Below are positions 61,201-64,000 of a stretch of 64,000 nucleotides of DNA, in pieces. Origin of the DNA: Metridium senile. Its lineage: Eukaryota > Cnidaria > Anthozoa > Actiniaria > Metridiidae. Under the pieces are notes generated by a model that had not been told where the DNA came from, ran no database searches, and worked only from the letters and a program-made list of their open reading frames with translations. The position numbers were made by a program, and so were the translations under genes. Positions within the stretch are counted from its first letter, which is position 1, and each line of letters starts with the position of its first letter. Location of the stretch: the NCBI GenBank assembly GCA_949775045.1, contig OX459102.1, positions 12,866,370-12,930,369 on the forward strand, given 5' to 3'.

Positions 61201-63680
61201 CATAATGACGGTTTTAGGGAATACAATAAGCTTGTATAGGTGTAAATTCATGAATAAACAGCCGTTTTTGGAAGGCTTTGATTCAGTTTACAACGCAAAG
61301 TCGACAGAGAAACAGTGCCAAACTAGCGCTAAATTGGTAAGTTTGAGCATAATTTTTTTACCGCTTTGAAACTGATCTTTTTACATTCAAATAACAATAG
61401 TTGTTTTATTTATAAGCGGTTTTTATTGATTTGTGAAGGAAAAGTCACTTTAGCGACTAAATTAAGTCAGCAAATTAAAAGAAGCATGGTCTACGCGATC
61501 TATAATCTCTATTCATACCGTAAGGTGATAACTTTTACTATTCGAAAAAAACACAAAAAGTTATTTTTCTTCTTTTAACAGTTATTCAGCTACCTTAAGA
61601 ATAATCCTAACTCAATGCAAGGCATATTTGAATTGTATATCAATGTTTTTCTACGAAGTTGCATTTCTGCAGTCAATTATTTTGACTGATTTTAGTCGAT
61701 TCTCACCGCTAAGTTTGCGGCCAGCCACACGACCTAATGCGGTTGTTCCGTCGATTATTTTCAGAACAGTTAAGTTATAACCCTTAAAGTCAACAATATG
61801 ATTTGTGAATTTTTGATTAAATTTCGAATGTCAAATTACTGATATAATATAATTTCATAAAGTTTAAGGTTGATGGAAAATTGTATCAATTTATAACAAA
61901 ATATTGATACATTTTTGAACCGAATTTCTCACAACTCGGGGCTTAAAACGTTTTAAAAATTTAAACAATTGGCGCCAGTGATCGAACCTGAACGCATACT
62001 TTTGCTTAAAAATTAAATTTCTATCCGGCAGATGCTATTTTAAGCAAAACTCTGACTAAAACCGCTTAGTTCTAGATAACAAAATAATATTTCAGTTTTA
62101 ATAACACGAGTGCACATACAAGATAATTAATTGTTTGTTATTTTCCGCGTTTTTTATCATTTGCAGGCTAAATTTTTCACCGATTGAAAGCGCGCGATAA
62201 TACTCTTAGCTTTTAAATGTCACTATGCATTGCAACACGTTGCTTTCTTGAGCAATAAATCATTCAGTGTTCGACGTAAAAACTGCGTGGCCGAAAAAAC
62301 ATCATTTGTAATTGGTGGTTATGCTGAAAAGTCGACCCCCCACTATAGCTCTGTACTCTACAATAACAAACAAATAAGACTGTTGGGAAAAAAAGGAGCT
62401 CTGTATTTATGAAACTACAGTTGGTTGGTTGGATTGTGGATGCACTAATTTACTGCCCATACCGAATTTCTGTGTGTAGTATTCGCGACATGGTCTGGCG
62501 TTTGAGAAATTTTGGGGTAATTTTACAGGTTTGTGGATAAATGAATTCCCGCTATTTAGTAATTTTGAAATAATATGTCGAAGTAGTAAACATGTTTTAG
62601 TGTCTACTTTTTGTAGACATTTTATGTATCTTTATTTTAGGATTTCTTGTTTTTTTCACGTATTTTCATTTCGGGATTAAATGTTTTTTTCTTTTATACA
62701 TTTATCTTTATTTTGGGAATTATTTGTTAACTGAATCTGTTGTATCTTCCATCTCTAGTATGTTTTGTTATTTTTCAAGGAAAACTATTTGATTCAAAGT
62801 CAACATTTCTGAAACAAACCTCGCCAATTTTCTAGCATAAATTGCACTTTGAATTTTTGCACAATTTAGATATAAAATGTATCTTTTTGCCCTTAATTAC
62901 CTGGGTTACGTAATGTAATGTCAAAATGCACTGGGTCGAAGTAACATTTGCGACATTTTTATGAAAACGATAAAATGACCTAACATTTCTTTTCTTCTTC
63001 TCTACAATGTTAAAGTTTCCAGTCTGAAATGCCTCTAGGGCTTATTGATTTGTGCGAAAAAGATGATGAAAAACGACCAAAATAAAACTGTTTATTTCTG
63101 AGATGCAAAAAATAAGTATCCAAGTTTGTTCTAGCATGTTAAAGATTAAGTATTCCGACCGTTTTAAACACAATTCACTGACTAAAATCTCGAAATTTCT
63201 AAACAGAAAACTGTTTAGGAACATTATCGAGCGTTTAGTCTATTCTGTTTTATTTTGGGGAACAAATGACGAGAGTTTGACTTAAAAATAATTATTATTT
63301 TATGAAATGTATCCACAGGAGTCAACACTTTTGATCCACTCTTTAACTATTAAAGAATTCTTCAAAAAATGTTAGAAAAAATAGCCGAGAATTTTACTTA
63401 AGGAATTCATCAGGAAAGGATAATTATGATTTTCAAAGTTTTGAAAAATTATTCTAAAATAATTTTAGAAGTAAAAGAGTAATAATCAATGTGTTTTTTT
63501 TTTTCAAATACGTGCTTATTCGAATCAGGTAGCGAAATAAAGAACTAGATTTGAACATGTTTTTAGTGTTTCTCATTGTGAATTTAGAAAGCTGTGATCG
63601 TCGGGGTGTATGTAGACTTGGTTTTAGTGTTTTGTCATGCATCCTGAGCGAAAGTAATGTTCAGCATATTTTGTGTATTT
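58260..63680. other. No gene recognised
   Basis: A+T-rich with only short frames. A 34-bp tandem (AGAA(C/T)CACTTTATTTTCATGT) lies at 58925-58985. A relatively CG-rich stretch at about 61050-61140 (GCGCGCGTTTGAGG, CGCGTGCCGGCCGC) could be regulatory, but nothing ties it to a gene. Confidence 0.5.
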
Positions 63681-63683
63681 AAA

Positions 63684-63727
63684 GTTGCATACCATTAAAA
63701 TATTAAAATACTTTAATGGTATGCAAC
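63684..63727. repeat. Perfect palindrome with 16-bp arms (GTTGCATACCATTAAA)
   Basis: Arms 63684-63699 and 63712-63727 are exact inverses around a 12-base AT spacer. Confidence 0.9.
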
Positions 63728-64000
63728 ATTGAAAAAAATATCAAATAATGTTTCTACGTACGTAGTACTACAATCTGTTTCCGTTTCCGTATATACTGAA
63801 CGGTTGCAACGCACGTTAACGTAATGAATCAATGTTTCGTAGCGTTAACTATGTTTTCCTTTCTCACGAAATATACTGAAAGTATTTCAGTTGATATAGA
63901 CTTGATTACTTTTACGTTAAGTTACGCAATTGCGTTTTCAGTTTCAGGTTGTTATGCGCGATCACAAAAGCACGTTACGATATCAATCGTTTCAGTTTTC

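Noticed and set aside
60210..61226. Minus-strand frames of 107 and 79 codons in a less A+T-rich area
   Set aside because: No recognisable domain, no splice context or conserved pattern; length is within chance for such sequence.

Overview
This is an A+T-rich animal nuclear window dominated by one multi-exon gene on the + strand. The gene is a filamin, the actin-crosslinking protein with two calponin-homology (CH) domains and a chain of immunoglobulin-like (IgFLN) repeats. Its exons join through GT/AG introns that are almost all phase 1. Many dispersed repeats (foldback MITEs, a tRNA-headed SINE, tetranucleotide arrays, a GGGTACTCCC-type element) look like those I know from cnidarian, especially anthozoan, genomes. 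A cnidarian source is therefore my best inference, not a proven one.

Layout. Positions 1-1755 are upstream sequence with a TA-flanked MITE and duplicated repeat tails. Positions 1756-11395 hold four exons coding a disordered Ser/Arg/Asp-rich region of about 311 residues. Splice phases allow these exons to join the filamin CH exon at 12073, giving a long isoform of about 3,230 residues. The classic start is the ATG at 12082 (about 2,916 residues); the stop ends at 31041 and an AATAAA lies at 31231. I count 28 IgFLN repeats against 24 in vertebrate filamins. The excess comes from seven tandem copies of the atypical repeat-18 type module inside one 1,983-bp exon (27038-29020). The repeats before this array are two fewer than in vertebrates.

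Positions 31250-38740 are repeat-rich: foldback elements, a SINE, a decayed LINE reverse-transcriptase remnant on the minus strand, a 13-copy satellite of about 105 bp (34797-36170), two identical 121-bp direct repeats, and a possible piggyBac-type C-terminal fragment. Positions 38787-40021 hold a second small gene model of three exons. It codes two nearly identical repeat-18-type modules plus a short basic tail (194 residues), apparently derived from the last module of the filamin array.

Positions 40360-64000 show no protein gene I can support. They carry tandem arrays, foldback elements, a long inverted-repeat-bounded element (55201-56680) with a degenerate hammerhead/Penelope-like motif, and one possible non-coding first exon (51843-51927) of a gene lying beyond the window.

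The most interesting system is the filamin locus itself: a repeat-18 module expanded inside the protein, copied downstream into a stand-alone gene, and a large extra N-terminal region that may be added by splicing.
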